From NCBI GenBank assembly GCA_023630585.1, contig CM042547.1:5172868-5236867 (forward strand): 64,000 bases of DNA, given 5' to 3'. Of this stretch, positions 24,551-37,750 are shown piece by piece. The notes under the pieces were generated by a model. It was not told the DNA's origin and ran no database searches. It worked only from the letters and a program-made list of their open reading frames with translations. The position numbers and the translations under genes were made by a program. Position 1 is the stretch's first letter; each line of letters opens with the position of its first letter. The stretch comes from Cranoglanis bouderius (taxonomy: Eukaryota; Chordata; Actinopteri; Siluriformes; Cranoglanididae).

Positions 24551-25119
24551 TACTCACCCCTGCAGTTAGGTTACAGTAATGAATTGTTCACAGGTGCTGA
24601 TGATGAGCCCCTGAGCATCACCGTGGAGACGAGATGAGCCAGGCGTAGGCCAAGTGGAAATGAACAGATGCACTCTTCCACCCACACACACCCCCACTCT
24701 TCTAACACACATAGGCAAATAGCCGTGCCTGATGTCCTAAATGGCTCACGCATATGCGATTTAATTGCCAGGTTGGATGTACATATATACGTGGGTGTGT
24801 GGAGGAACATGAGAAAGGAGAGTAGGGGGAAAGGGAGAGGAGAGGAATAAAAAAAAATGGGTTCAGGAGTGAGGGAATCACTGACTATAGCCTTGGCCAG
24901 CGTGTGTGTGCATGTGTGTATGTGTGTGTGGCTGATTGCTGTGTGGTGATGCTGAGCAAGGCTAAGATTACCCTTCAGCTGTCTGGAAGTGTTGCAATAT
25001 AAATCTTCCCCATGTTACAAGCTTGAGTCTCTGCACATGTCCTCATCATCCTACACACACAGTCTCTTCAAGAATATATTTTATTATTAGGCACTTAGGC
25101 AGCTAATATACTTGCCTTT
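24549..25119. other. No recognised gene
   Basis: Unique sequence, G-rich at 24815-24850. Confidence 0.4.
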
Positions 25120-25440
25120 GCTGTGTTGATTTGTCAGGTGACAATTAGTTGGGCTTCTGTCCCCTCTCGCTGATCTCCTTCTCATCTTTTTCATGATTCC
25201 TTTCTAACATGCCACATTACACTCCTGCCATAAAGGATGGAAATTCTCTGGTCATGTGTGAAGATATACATCACTGTTATTCTGATCCCGTCCAAAGTTT
25301 GATTTGCATTTCAAGTTATGACTGCATAACATAAAGCCTTTTATGTGAATTTCATTATAATAACCTGGCTGGCTATAAACAAAGTCAAGATTTTTTGTCC
25401 TTGGCACAATAATAAATTGTGTTTTTATTCCAGTGGGTTG
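25120..25440. promoter_or_regulatory. Candidate conserved non-coding element
   Basis: Non-repetitive block with an octamer-like core (TTTGATTTGCATTTC) and several AT-rich homeodomain-type cores. It carries no repeat family and no coding frame. Enhancer identity is inference. Confidence 0.22.
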
Positions 25441-26544
25441 TTTATTCCAGTTTTATTATAGGCTACAATGCTGCACACGGCTGTGTTCTTTATAGCTAGC
25501 TATATCGCTATTGAACAGAGTATAATGAACATGGATATCCATAAAGCACTTTTTGTTGGTGCTCATCTGCTCAATTTAATTTTAGCTTCTACTCTTATAG
25601 AAGAGACAGAGCATACTTTATATTAATCCAGCTAACTGAGCTAGCTGACAGGGGATAGTTTTTATTTCAGCAAGGCAGCAGTAAGGTAGCACTGTCTTGC
25701 ATTTTCTAACACAACACAACCTTTTAAAAGATTCTGTCAGTGCTGTTATCCAGAATTCAACCCTGCATTTCCCAGTAGAGCTATTCTCCAAACGGCCCAA
25801 TTTATTCAACCACTCCTACCCACTCCAGTTGGCTGATCCCAGAGTCCAAGGCTGCCCACTCAGGCACTCCAAATGAGATTATTTTACAATGATAGGCCAA
25901 TAACCCTTTTAAAGGCATATCCTATGGAGTGAGTGTACAAACGGTCTAAATTATTCATACTCTAAAACAAGTGTGGCATGCTCCTTGAATCAGTAAAGCT
26001 AGAAATGGAGGTACTGACTGAAGCCTGGGCTTTCACAGATGATCTTTAATCAATAGATTCATTTTTCATGAGTTAATCAGCCATAGCATTTAAATGAATT
26101 TAAGTTCTCGTTTGATCTGGATTTCCTTTGAGTTGCAAGCAGCCGGAGTGTTTTCTTTCTTTACCGTATCTGTAATTACATATTCTATATAAATAGGCTT
26201 TCACTTTAATAAGCAATAAACCGTAAATATATTTAATTAACACCTAGGTAATTTAGTAATAATATACTTGATTGTGCTTTTTATGGCTGCATTCTCATAT
26301 ATGCAAAAAGTCACAGACAGGAAAAAAAAAAAAAAATCAGGAGTTCCACAATCACACACATTCACAAAAAACAATATTTAAAAAAAAAAAAAAAAAAGAA
26401 CTTCTGATGTTGTGACGGTGACCGAATATCGTCTTATTATTGAGGTGATTGTGTTTTGTCAGTTTAGAAATGTTTTAGTTTTTTTGTTTGTTTTTGTTTT
26501 TTTGTAATTATGATATAATTATGATTACTATTATTGCCATTCGT
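25441..26544. other. AT-rich unique sequence, no gene recognised
   Basis: The stretch at 26030-26200 again has enhancer-like texture (TTTAATCAATAGATTCATTT, CTGTAATTACATA). A-runs lie at 26321-26335 and 26380-26397. Confidence 0.4.
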
Positions 26545-26732
26545 TTTGGACAATTTGGAAATGCCAGTCAGCCTACAACGCATGTCTTTGGAGTAGGGGA
26601 GAAAACCAGAGTACCCGGAGGAAACCCCGGAGAACATGCAAGCTCTGCGCACACAGGGCGGAGGCAGGATTCCAGCCCCCAGCCCCGGAGGTGCGAGGCA
26701 AACATGCTAACCTCTAAGCCACCGTGCACCCC
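26545..26732 (-). mobile_element. Fish SINE, head half
   Basis: On the minus strand: 'ggtggcttagaggttagcat' (A-box part), 'ggggctgggggctggaatcc' (B-box part) and the 'tttctcccct' and 'tccaaagacatgc' body blocks. The 3' half is missing. Confidence 0.8.
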
Positions 26733-27589
26733 AGGAGTTAACCTTTTAAAAATCACCTCAGTTTCTGTCTGTCAAATAACCGTCTGCGTCCTGTAGCTAG
26801 ACAGTGGAGCTGGATAAAGACTTTTAAAAGTACCCCTTAATTTCCTTCAGTCCTGCAAGTGACTGACGTTGATTTAATCTTTGCTTCCCTTCCTCTAAAA
26901 ACTCCCCATGTGCTTACCGAATTTAGATACGTACAGTATACAGTAGCCCAGATGACACAATGTAGTGGCGCAGGTCTGTTCAGTATGATGTGTGCTACTT
27001 GCCACTGTCTTGTTCCCAGAGATAATAAGAAGCACAGTGACCTAGAGAGTCTTGGCATATTGAAGGCTCTAAAAATTCATGTTTGCTCTGGATGGTATTT
27101 GCAAAGGGACTGACTCAGGAGCCTGACTTTTTACAAACTCAAGACAATCGTGATCTTGTCAGGTCATGTTTTATACAGGTTGTCTAGCTCAAAATGCTCT
27201 TGCAAATTCCTAACAATTTGTACAACACAATTCAGACAAAATGCTTTGCATTATCTGCACAAATAACTACTGCATATGTAAAGGTATAACAAAAAAAAAA
27301 AAAAAAAGGTGATACTTCATCTTTATTTAAACCCCACATGTATTGGCACCCTTCAGGAAATGAGTAAAAATGCCCGTATAAAATGAGCAACACACATCAC
27401 ACATATGGGAATATTGTAAAGACTGAATATCACTCTGACATTAACCAGCCTCCTGGGCGTAAAAACATAATAGGAGACTACGGTGATTTTTAAGAGCAAG
27501 GCAGATTTGTTTTCAAAAATGCTGCTGGGTGTCAGAATCAGTAAAAGTGTTAATAAACACCTCTGTTTTTACCTGTCCAAGCCAGCAGA
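26733..27589. other. No recognised gene
   Basis: Unique sequence with an A-run at 27291-27307. Confidence 0.4.
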
Positions 27590-27705
27590 AGATGATCGTG
27601 ATTACAGGCAATTAAGTCTCGATAGAGACTACAAAGCACTTCTGTAAATCGCTCTGGATAAGGGAGTCTGCTAAATGCCATAAATGTAAATGTGAATGCA
27701 ATTAG
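27590..27705 (+). mobile_element. LINE 3' tail fragment
   Basis: Carries 'gatagagactacaaagcact', 'atcgctctggataagggag' and the 'aaatgtaaatg' tail, the same end as the LINE at 4830-5396. Only the last 100 bp or so are present, the usual result of 5' truncation. Confidence 0.75.
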
Positions 27706-28265
27706 AAGGGATAATTGGTCCGAGGAGCTCTGTGTTTGCAGCACCCATTTCATCTCAGCTAAGTAGCTAAATAGCATACCAGTGAAGTTGGCTTGCTAAC
27801 TAAGACTTTAAAAGGCTTAGCTTGCTAGTTAGCTAACATACCTCATTTACGTACAGTATATTCCTTTAACAAGCCTACTGTATGCAGTGCATGTAAAATC
27901 TACATCAAGAAACTAGAGTAGCTAGCTGATGCTAGATAGCTAGGTTGCGTTCTTACTGGGGAGATTACTATAATTTACATGTTTAGCTAGTTAAATTTAT
28001 TCAGCTTACAAATCAGTTTATAGCATCCAGCTGGGCAGCACCTTGGATTTCAATCAGAAAACATTGAGGCTTGAACATGCCCACAAACAACACTCTGAGT
28101 TTCTATGAGATATGTACAGTATATACTGAATGTCTGGTCATTGCAGGTTAGACCACCACTTAGCATCATTTAGGCACTGATAGGACAGCAAGCCATAAGG
28201 GTCTTCTAGAGTTACACCATTTCAAATCGTTAGTTTAGCCATAATATCCATAATCTATGTAATAA
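27706..28265. other. No recognised gene
   Basis: AT-rich with many GCTAGCTAG-type words at 27770-27990. No coding frame. Confidence 0.4.
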
Positions 28266-28593
28266 CCCTGCTGAAAAAAAACAAAACAATAGAAACCATC
28301 ACAGAAACTCGAATGGTTTCCACTACAAATACCATCACATACCATCAGCTGTTAACCATTAAAACCATTACCAAATGGTTTCCATTACATAGTAGAACGT
28401 ATTAAATACGTAGGTCCTTAATGGTATGCACTAGACATAACATGCCACCAATAGAAAGCAACAAATTACCAGTAGAGACCCACAGGGACCATTACAGTTT
28501 CCATTAAAATCAATACAATTCCCATTAAAACCCTTAAAACCATTACAAATTGAGGTGTTATGAGGGTTTCTGCTGGGGGTTTTTTCAGCAGGG
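28266..28593. mobile_element. MITE-like element with 'CCCTGCTGAA' ends
   Basis: Left end 'ccctgctgaaaaaaaac' and right end 'ggttttttcagcaggg' are inverted repeats. The 328-bp interior is rich in 'aaccatta'-type words on both strands. There is no coding capacity. Target duplications are not evident. Confidence 0.6.
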
Positions 28594-30885
28594 AAGTGGA
28601 TCTAAGTGGATAACATTGTAGCTCATGTCAATCCAATTCCTAAATAAAATTCTTGATACAGTCAGATTATAACCAAGTAGCATCAGGTTGATAGGCTCCT
28701 TGTGCCTTTTTGCCACACATTTCTTTTTGGGTGTATACTTAAATTCTAGCACAGTATTTTTTTCAGACATAAGATATTTCTTTAACCCTTTAACCTTCTT
28801 CTCAGCCGTTTGGTAGAGCTCATTTTGAGTCACTACATCTTATTGAAAAATGTGCTGAACTTAACTCAGCCTGACTGAGCCATCGCTACCACTCGGTTTA
28901 GGTATGTTATGGTAAAAACATTCACTAAATGTTGCTGTGTCTTGGAATAGTGTGCCTTTTCAGTTTGCCTCTTTACAGGAAGTAAGCAACAAGAAAGTCA
29001 CTCCAGACATCCACCTCTGGGTTTTATTTTTTCATTTGTGTAACAATATCCTGTTGAAAGATCAGGCTCCCGTGACAAGAGGCAACCGGGTAAGGGGATA
29101 AAATATCCAAGAATTCATGATGGCATTAACCTTTACAAGACTCCCTAGACCACCTGTGTCAAACCGGCATGAATGATCCATTCAGTTCCACAAACATGCC
29201 AAAAGTGTTCATGGTGAAATGTGTGATTCTACTTGTAGTTCCAATGATGCTATAGATACTGCATTTTGTGGTTGGTTCTCAGGAAGTCCCAGAGCAACCA
29301 CATATTTTCCATTTGACAAGATGTGATATGCAGTCAGGTGCACACCTTACGAACTCTGGCATAGTCCAGCACACTTAGCTCAGTAGTTAACGTGTATGTA
29401 TGCTGCGGGGCATTGGGCGGGTGGGGGTTATGGTGTAGTATGACATAAGAAGCAACTGACTATTGGAGAGAAAAAAGCTTCCACGTGTGAAGGAGCTCGG
29501 TGTTTGTGTGCCGACCTCCTGCCCGCTTTGTTTGTAAATAAGCAGTGTAGAAAATTAGCAAGGGCAGATGTTTGCTATTGCGGTCTCATTCTCGTCGCAC
29601 TGTGTGGAAGAGTGTGGTACTCACATAACCATTAAAGAAAAGGCCACAGAGAGTCAGGAAAATTAATGCCGGAGAAGAATAATGCTCAAACCTCTGGTGA
29701 AAAGCGGGAGGGAGAACGGAGTTATTAGATAAAAGCAAGAAAAGGAGGACACAGAGATCAAAAGCGTGAAGTGCATAAACAAATGCTATAATCAGCACTA
29801 CGGGTAGGGGAGGAGAGAGGAGAGGGAGATACAGCTCTACTTGTAGTGTGTGTGACATGCATGTGTGTGGGGGGGGGTGGGGGGGAAGGGGGGGGTAATG
29901 TTGAGTCTAGCAGTAGCATTGGAACATGATATGGTGAGGTTGTCAGGGTGTTGGGCGGCATGTCGCCAGCAGCAGTAAAGCATGCCAGCTGAGCTCATGA
30001 ATTGCAGCCATGACTGTCTCTCTTTATATTAATCCAGCGAGAAATGGAGCGCTGTTTCTTTTCAACTCTGGGACGCAGGGACATTATTGGAAGTGCTGTT
30101 CAATATATTACTGCTTTAACCTTATTTCTACCTCTGTCTGTCCATCATGACTAAAAATACATCTGTGTCTGTCCACTGTTCTATGCTTTTTCCGACTATC
30201 ATTCTACTCCTCCCAGAATCCCATCAAGAACAGTATAAACTGAATCCATGCCAAGGCCTTCTGTTACAACAGCTCTAGTCTTGCTTCTCAGACTTCTAGC
30301 ATTTCACCAGAGGTACATTTTATGAATAAATGTGGCCAAACACTTTCACAGAAGGAGGCAATGTGACTGATATTGCAGATGACCATTTCCAGACTTTTTC
30401 CCATAGCCTGATAGCAAATAGGAAAAAATCTTTAGCAAAATTCTTGTTTACTCACCACTAACTGCTTCAATCAAAATTCTTTTACAGATGGGATTCTTTA
30501 GATAACCTTTTTCAGGCCAGTGACTAAATCTTGCTCAGAGAAGCTCATTGTGTCACACTAAAAACCGGCACACAAAGCATGCTCAGACTGCAAATGATTC
30601 TGAAGATTGTGGCCAGAAAAGTGTACAACATGTGTTCAAGGCATAAACACTTCATGGCCCATGGGAAGAGCATCTCAGACTGAGACTACAAGTGTGTCAT
30701 TTAAGATTATACGTAGGTTCCCAACCATCAGGTTGTGCTGGTACCAGCCTGTGGGTCATTTCTGTCATTTGGTACTGACCCAAAACAATGCGACAGTGAA
30801 TGAATCAGTAAAAATAATGTGTGTTGTAGCATTACAGAGTCATATGTGATAGTATCCATTAGCACCATCACTTTCTTCATCAGCA
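28594..30885. other. No recognised gene; G-rich run inside
   Basis: Contains the G-run at 29869-29895. The remainder is unique. No coding segment was recognised. Confidence 0.45.
29869..29895 (+). other. Potential G-quadruplex tract
   Basis: Three G-runs of about 9, 7 and 8 bases, separated by T and AA. At least four GGG blocks are available, so an intramolecular quadruplex is possible. Confidence 0.6.
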
Positions 30886-31198
30886 AATCCATCCATCCAT
30901 CCATTTTCCATACTGCTTATCCTACACTGGGTTGCAGGGGAGCCTGGAGCCTGTCCCAGGGAACTTAGAGCACAAGGCGTGGGACACCCTGCACGGTGTG
31001 CTAACCCATCGCAGGGCATAATCACACACACATTCACACACTACGGACAATCTGGAAACGCCAATCAGCCTACAACGCATGTCTTTGGACGGGAGGAGGA
31101 AAAGGAGTACTTGGAGGAATCCCCCAAAGCATAGGGAGAATATGCAAACTCCACGCACATACAGCGGAGGCGGAATTCAAACCCCCAAACCTGGAAAA
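30886..31198 (-). mobile_element. Fish SINE, lacking the outermost head
   Basis: The + strand starts with the 'atccatccatccatccattt' tail. 'agcctggagcctgtcccagg', 'catgtctttggacgggagga' and 'cggaggcggaattcaaaccc' (antisense B box) follow. The first 20-30 bp of the tRNA head are absent. Confidence 0.82.
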
Positions 31199-31577
31199 CC
31201 TGCTTAGGTTCTACCGAAAACATAGCCCTTTTCCCCCATAGATTAAAAAATGTAAACAGCAAAAAGATCAACACTTCAAACTAAAAGATTCTTTCATCTT
31301 AATTATTTTTCATTATTGGTCTGTGAATAAGCCCCTATGCTTATACTTAGACTTTCCCCTCCCCTTCACTGACAACACACACCAGTCTTGATTGATGTGC
31401 TTAATGTACCTGTGACTAATTAATGCATAGCCAACGTCAAAGAGTGCAGTACATATGGTATTACTAATACATTACTAATACATAACTCATGCATAAAAAT
31501 TAGTTACATAATAAGTTTTTTGTAAGCAAGAGTCTATGTTAAGAGCTGATCAGTTGATGCAGTCTTGGGTATGTTTG

Positions 31578-31621
<44 letters not shown>

Positions 31622-31999
31622 TTTGCCAGTTCTGTCCAAAAGCCTTGGTTCTTTAAATGCACACTTTAACAAAGCACACACTCAAGCTTTACTACTTCTC
31701 TTTTATCCAGTTAATAAAGAAACTGAATACATAGACTCTTTCAGATAGACCCCACTGCTTCTTCATTGCATTCGTCATTTTAAGGACCAAATCTTTTCTA
31801 AATACTTTGTTAATATAACACCTCTTCCCCACCCCACCCCTGATTTTTACAATTCATTGCACCTATTAAACAGGGCTCGCTTGTGGAATGATTGAATTGA
31901 GGATAAAAAAGGAAATGAAACCCTGAAAATGTTGTACTCCTCAGCAGGCAGTAAACACGGTAATTTATCATTGAGGCTAAATGGAGAACTGAATGGTGT
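31199..31999. other. No recognised gene; GT tract
   Basis: Unique sequence with an interrupted (GT)n at 31579-31621. Confidence 0.45.
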
Positions 32000-32420
32000 C
32001 TTGTTTTATGAGTCCTGTCGGTGTGCGTTTTTTTATGCGTCGAGTTGACTGCATCTGGAAAGATGACATTAAAATTCTGCCTCGATTCCACCATGCCATG
32101 CGTCACCGCTCTCCTGCCTGTCTTTTAAGCTAATTAAATGCAATTATTTCAATTAGATATTGAGGAAGGAGACAAATAATCATTACTCTGTAATTAGCTT
32201 GTGCTGTAACAATTTGGGAGCTGGCTCACACTATTGGGGATAATAAATATTTTAGGAAGACGCTTTCTCTCAGTCTAGCTCTTGTTCTCACTTCTCTCTT
32301 TTTCTTTGCTTTCTCTTGTTTGTCTCTCAGCTTGGCCTGCAGCTGGTATTAAAGCAATATGTAAATTTTCCCAGCATTTTGTTCCATGCAAAATAATCCA
32401 TTAATATAGTTGAATCCAGT
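32000..32420. promoter_or_regulatory. Candidate conserved non-coding element
   Basis: This is the most enhancer-like block in the window. It is dense in homeodomain cores (AAGCTAATTAAATGCAATTA, TTCAATTAGATATTG, CTGTAATTAGCTTG) and in 'ataataaatattttag' words, with no repeat family and no coding frame. A second cluster at 32360-32410 has CAAAATAATCCATTAATATA. Inference from composition; no alignment could be made. Confidence 0.3.
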
Positions 32421-32929
32421 CATGTGCCTATAACCTAAGAGTCTGCATTGAGTCTGAGTTTTCTTTGTCCATAATGCGGGGGGCATGATGGGTGGGATCT
32501 GTCATTTTTGACGCAGGTCATAAAGAGTCAAGGCGAGAAGACACAGAGGGCAAATTGAGATTGCTGATGTGGATGCCAGCTTGATCTGAATGTGTGCGTA
32601 CCCGAGAATGTTGCCTGTCAGCAGGGGTCTGATGTGTGTCTGCTCATGTGTGGAGCACTCATCATGGGCAATTAAGACTGAGCAGGGGGGCCCAAACCTT
32701 TATCCAAGTGTCCTTGAGGAAACGAGAGACAAAGAGAGAGAGACAAAATGTTGTACAATATCAGAGTTAGAGCTTTCTTTTACGTTGAGACCATGACAAT
32801 GAGGGTTGGAGCAATACATCTCTTCAGAAATGGCAGAGTGCTGAGCCATAACCCTTGACCTAGTGGCAGGAGCACAACATAACCCTCTCCAATGTCTTGG
32901 TTGTTCTTCTCCAAGTGTTTAAATAGATT
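32421..32929. other. No recognised gene
   Basis: Unique sequence. A short GA patch lies at 32730-32742. Confidence 0.4.
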
Positions 32930-33350
32930 TCTCCCAGCAGGGCAATAACCGCCATTCATTATTCACACTTCAGACAGTCATTAAAAGTCAATCTAGAGAA
33001 CCGCAGATGATGGCAGCAGGAGCAGTCAGTTTTTGATATCATCTCATTATTTGCCCCAAATCGATATTTCTGTTGCAGATCAGGTTTTTTAAGGACAAAG
33101 AGCTCGCCGATTTTCTGTGGTTTGTAGTTGATCATTTATTATGTTCCACCAGAGCAGGAATAAATCCTCTTTTAATATTTAATCTTCATACGTGCGCCAC
33201 CATCACAGAGATGTGAACTGTGGCTGTTACTCTACTCGGCTACACACAACTGAACATGTGCTCACCTTTTATACAAATAGCGTAATGGTTAATAAATTGT
33301 GATATGTTTCTCCCTCCTGCTGTGTCTGGTGTCTGGTGTTGTGAAAATGT
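32930..33350. promoter_or_regulatory. Candidate conserved non-coding element
   Basis: Non-repetitive block with CCATTCATTATTCACAC, CAGTCATTAAAAGTCAAT, CATCTCATTATTTGCC and TTAATATTTAATCTTCAT. Texture resembles developmental enhancers. Inference only. Confidence 0.27.
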
Positions 33351-33659
33351 GCCAGAGAACATTGCCTTTTCTTAATTTAGAGAGTAAAGGGGTAACAGCA
33401 GTATATCTATGGAAAAAAAAAAAGATTTAAAAAAAAATTGTGTACAGAGACTCCATAAAACTGTTTTATTTCTCGCACAAATTATACTCAATAACATGAG
33501 GACTTCCTGCTTCCTGTCAGGTCATATAGGTTTTTATTTTTAGGACATTAACATATTTCTGCTGCACTGGCCTTATTTGTGCTTCTGTTGTCATTCTATT
33601 TACTTGTTAACTCCAACTGGTATAAAACAGCATTAAAGAACTAATTACAAATACAGTTT
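33351..33659. other. No recognised gene
   Basis: AT-rich unique sequence leading into the pyrimidine tract. Confidence 0.4.
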
Positions 33660-34018
33660 TGCTTTCTGTCTACTCTGACCCAATTCTTCTTTCTATTTTT
33701 CTTTTTCATCCCTACAAATACCATTTTAATTTCCTTCCCCTTCTCTGCAGTTCCTTTCCTTTCTTCTTTTTTCTATCTTCCAAATTATTTTTTCCTTCCT
33801 CCCTCCCTTAATTTTTTTCATTCTTTCTTCCCTTCATTGGTAATTTTTTCCCTTACTTCTCATCTTCTTTTCTTCTATTTCCTTGTTCCCTTCCTCCATC
33901 CTTCCTGTCTGCCTTTTTGCCCTCTAAATTGTTTATTTTTCTTTCTTGCATTCTACCTTGTTCTTTCTTTTGTTCTTCCTTCCTTTCTGTCTTGCTTTCT
34001 TTTCGTTCCCCTATGATT

Positions 34019-34078
<60 letters not shown>

Positions 34079-34575
34079 TTTCCCCGTTTCTTTATCTTTC
34101 ATGCTTTAAGTCTCTTTCTTTCTTCCCATTTCTGTCTTTCTTCCCCACCTTCCTTCTTCGGTGTCTACCTTCTTCCTTCCTTCCTTCCTTCCTTCCTTCC
34201 TTCCTTCCTTCCTTCCTTCCTTTCATTCTTGCCTCCCAGTCTTCCCTTCTTTATTTTTTCCTAAATTGTCCAGTTTTTCTTATATGCTTTGTGCCTCTTT
34301 ATTTCTTCCCTTTTTTTCTTCCTCTCTACCTTCCTTCTACCCTACTTACCTTATTTTTTCTTTCTTTCTTTGTTGTTCACATTTCTTTCTTTCTTTCTTT
34401 GTTCTTGCTTAATTGTTAAATTTTTCTTTCATGTTTTGCATCTCTTTCTTACTTCCTTTTTTCTTTCTTTCTTCCTTACCTTCATTCTACTTACCTTCTT
34501 TTTTTATTCCCTTCTTTGTTGTTCACATTTCTTTCTTTCTTTCCTCTTTTTCATTCTTTCTTTCTTTCACACCAT
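33660..34575. repeat. 0.9-kb polypyrimidine tract, (TTTC)n and (TTCC)n
   Basis: Nearly all bases on the + strand are C or T. Pure blocks include (TTTC) at 34018-34078 and (TTCC) at 34172-34221, with degenerate TTTC/TTCC sequence on both sides. Open frames here give only Phe/Ser/Leu and are not genes. Mirror-symmetric stretches could form triplex (H-) DNA. Confidence 0.95.
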
Positions 34576-34989
34576 GGTATAATGAAAAGCCTATCTGTCA
34601 TCTGTCGCTGTGCTCAGTCTTTCTTTACATGTGTGGTACACCTTCATTTCATTTGTGGAAAAATGTGAGGAGTTCAGACTGCAGAATGGAGGTCAGAGCT
34701 CGGTTTGGAATGGTGCCAGTAGTCAGATTAGGTCGTGACATAATCACCTCAGTGGCTATGTGGAATCATGGCACAGGAAATAAGGTAACGTCCACATCTG
34801 CCGCTTTGCCTCTAAAGACTCTCTGATCCATTCCTCTTTATCATCCATCTAAGCGCACCACATCCCCCCACCCCCCCACCCCACTCCAGTGATCGCAGTG
34901 GGGGGCTTAAACAAGGTTTTCTCAACAAATGTGATAATGTGTGTTCTGGCAGACAATTTTTTTAACAAGCGTCTGTTTCTGTCTCTCAG
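34576..34989. other. Unique sequence, C-run inside
   Basis: A 'ccccccacccccccacccca' run lies at about 34865-34885. No gene was recognised apart from the candidate exon that follows. Confidence 0.4.
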
Positions 34990-35047
34990 GTGTTTTCTCC
35001 ACCACCACCAGAGCCTTATTATGGAATTCAGATGTGGAGGAGCTGTG
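34990..35047 (+). CDS. Possible 58-bp internal exon, gene unknown
   Basis: A good acceptor ('gtctgtttctgtctctcag', with 'tttaac' upstream as a branch-like site) precedes and a strong donor (GTGAGT at 35048) follows. All three frames are nearly or fully open: frame 1 reads VFSPPPPEPYYGIQMWRSC and frame 3 reads VFSTTTRALLWNSDVEEL. I do not recognise either. The length is not a multiple of three. No other exon of the same gene was identified, so it may be a chance splice pair, an alternative 5' exon, or part of an unannotated gene. Confidence 0.25.
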
Positions 35048-36109
<1,062 letters not shown>

Positions 36110-36417
36110 AGTATGCAGATACAGTATGTTATTTGTTTGGCATAATTCATAATTTGGGGACACACATAAAAAGTGTTTTGCCACATGTAACATTTTCCAA
36201 TGTGATCTTTTTGAAAGTAGCTGTGGCAAGTGAGTGTGATTTATTGATCTTGCAGCAGAACTAAATCAAAGCAAACTGGAGAAAATATCGAGGAACTACA
36301 TGAGGAACAGAAGTAATCCCAAATCTCTGAAACGCTTTACATCTTCTTTCCTCCCGGACATAAATGCAGATGTTTGGTAAACTAAGATAGCAATGTTATT
36401 ACATAACTGTGTAAATA

Positions 36418-37750
36418 CAGTACTTGCATAACTATTCACCCGCCTTTGTAGTCTAACAGTCTGGAACTGAAATAGACCTAATTGGGATTTTTCCCATTTG
36501 ATTAACACAATTTGTCTAACATTTGAATACGAAAAATGTTTCATTGTGACACAAATGATAGACGAAAAAGCAGAAATGTTTTGATTGCTTATGTATTCAC
36601 CCCCCTGGGTCAATACTTGATAGAGCCACCTTTGACTGCAATTACAGCTGCAAGACTTTTGGGATATGTCTCTGTCAGCTATGCACATCTGGATATTGAT
36701 TTTTTTTTTTTTGCCCATTTTTCTTGGCAAAGTTGCTCAAGATCTGTCAGATCTTGAGCAACAGCAATGGTGAACAGCAATGTTCAATTCTTGGGTTCAG
36801 GTTCTCTTCTAGTTGCCCTGTATTTGGCTCCATCCATCTTACCCTTAACCCTGTTAGTTTCCCAGTCCCTGCTGATGAAATGCATCATCACAACATAATG
36901 CTACCACCATCCTGCTTCATTGTGAGGATGGTGTCAGGCTGATGAGCAGCGGTATGTTTCTCTAAACAGGATTTTATATGTTTGTTTGTTTTTTCTTTCA
37001 ATAATGACCTTATTCTCAACACTCTTCCATGAATCTCAGCTATGTGGTATATTTTGGCTATGGTTGTCCTGTGAACAGCTTCTCCCATCTGAGCTGTGGA
37101 TATCTCCAACTCCATCGAGTTATCTTTGGCTTCCTGGTAGCTTAATCACTGACCTTTGGTTGACAGGCTCCTCTAGGAAGGCTGTGGAGTTATCATTGTA
37201 ACCAGCAGATGAACTGATTAGATTTTGGAATTGAGCCAAACGGGCGAGGTCAAATCAAGGTCAAACATCTGACATGTTTTTTTTTTTGTTGGTGGCAGAC
37301 ACATACTACAGCTTGTTTAGTAATAGATTAAATGATGCTCCATGGGATGTTCAAAGTTTGGGTTAATTTTTGTAACCAAACCCTGATTTTCTTTTATAGC
37401 ACCTTGGTCTTCATGATACTGCATAATTAGATATGTAGTCTAACAAACAAACAGGGGCTTGAGATCATGTGACATTTTAATTGCATACGGGTGGACTCCA
37501 TTAAAGTAATTATGTGATGTTCGATGGCAATTGGCAGCCACTTTATCCTGGTTAAAATTAATTTAATGGTATCAAAGCAATGTGGGTGGATACTTATTCA
37601 ATTTCAAATCGTTTATTTATTTATTTATTTATTTATTTATTTTTTAATTTACAAATAACTTTGCAAATATTCCTAATTATGTCTCTTTCAGTTCCAGGTT
37701 GTAACACTACAAAATATGGAAAAGGGGATGAATACTAATGCAAGGCACTT
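36418..37750 (-). mobile_element. Tc1-like transposon, fourth family, decayed
   Basis: Ends: left 'cagtacttgcataactattc', right 'gaatactaatgcaaggcact', inverted repeats flanked by TA at 36416-36417 and 37751-37752. Sub-terminal repeats match over at least 60 bp ('ggaactgaaatagacctaat' near 36463 against 'attatgtctctttcagttcc' near 37675). A (TTTA)n array lies at 37612-37640. Length is 1,333 bp, a few hundred short of autonomous members. Confidence 0.85.
36608..37385 (-). pseudogene. Broken Tc1-like transposase
   Basis: Minus-strand pieces keep family order. Near 37380 there is an HTH-like part. Near 37060-37115 the reading MELEISTAQMGEAVHR appears, and near 36900 TILTMKQDGGSIML (the VKHGGGS block). 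At 36608-36660 there is the C-terminus SLAAVIAVKGGSIKY with its stop. Most of the catalytic domain between the GGGS block and the C-terminus is deleted, and stops and frameshifts separate the pieces. Inactive. Confidence 0.8.

Noticed and set aside
33917..34582. Several overlapping Phe/Ser/Leu open frames that look like membrane proteins
   Set aside because: They only translate the polypyrimidine tract; composition explains the hydrophobicity.
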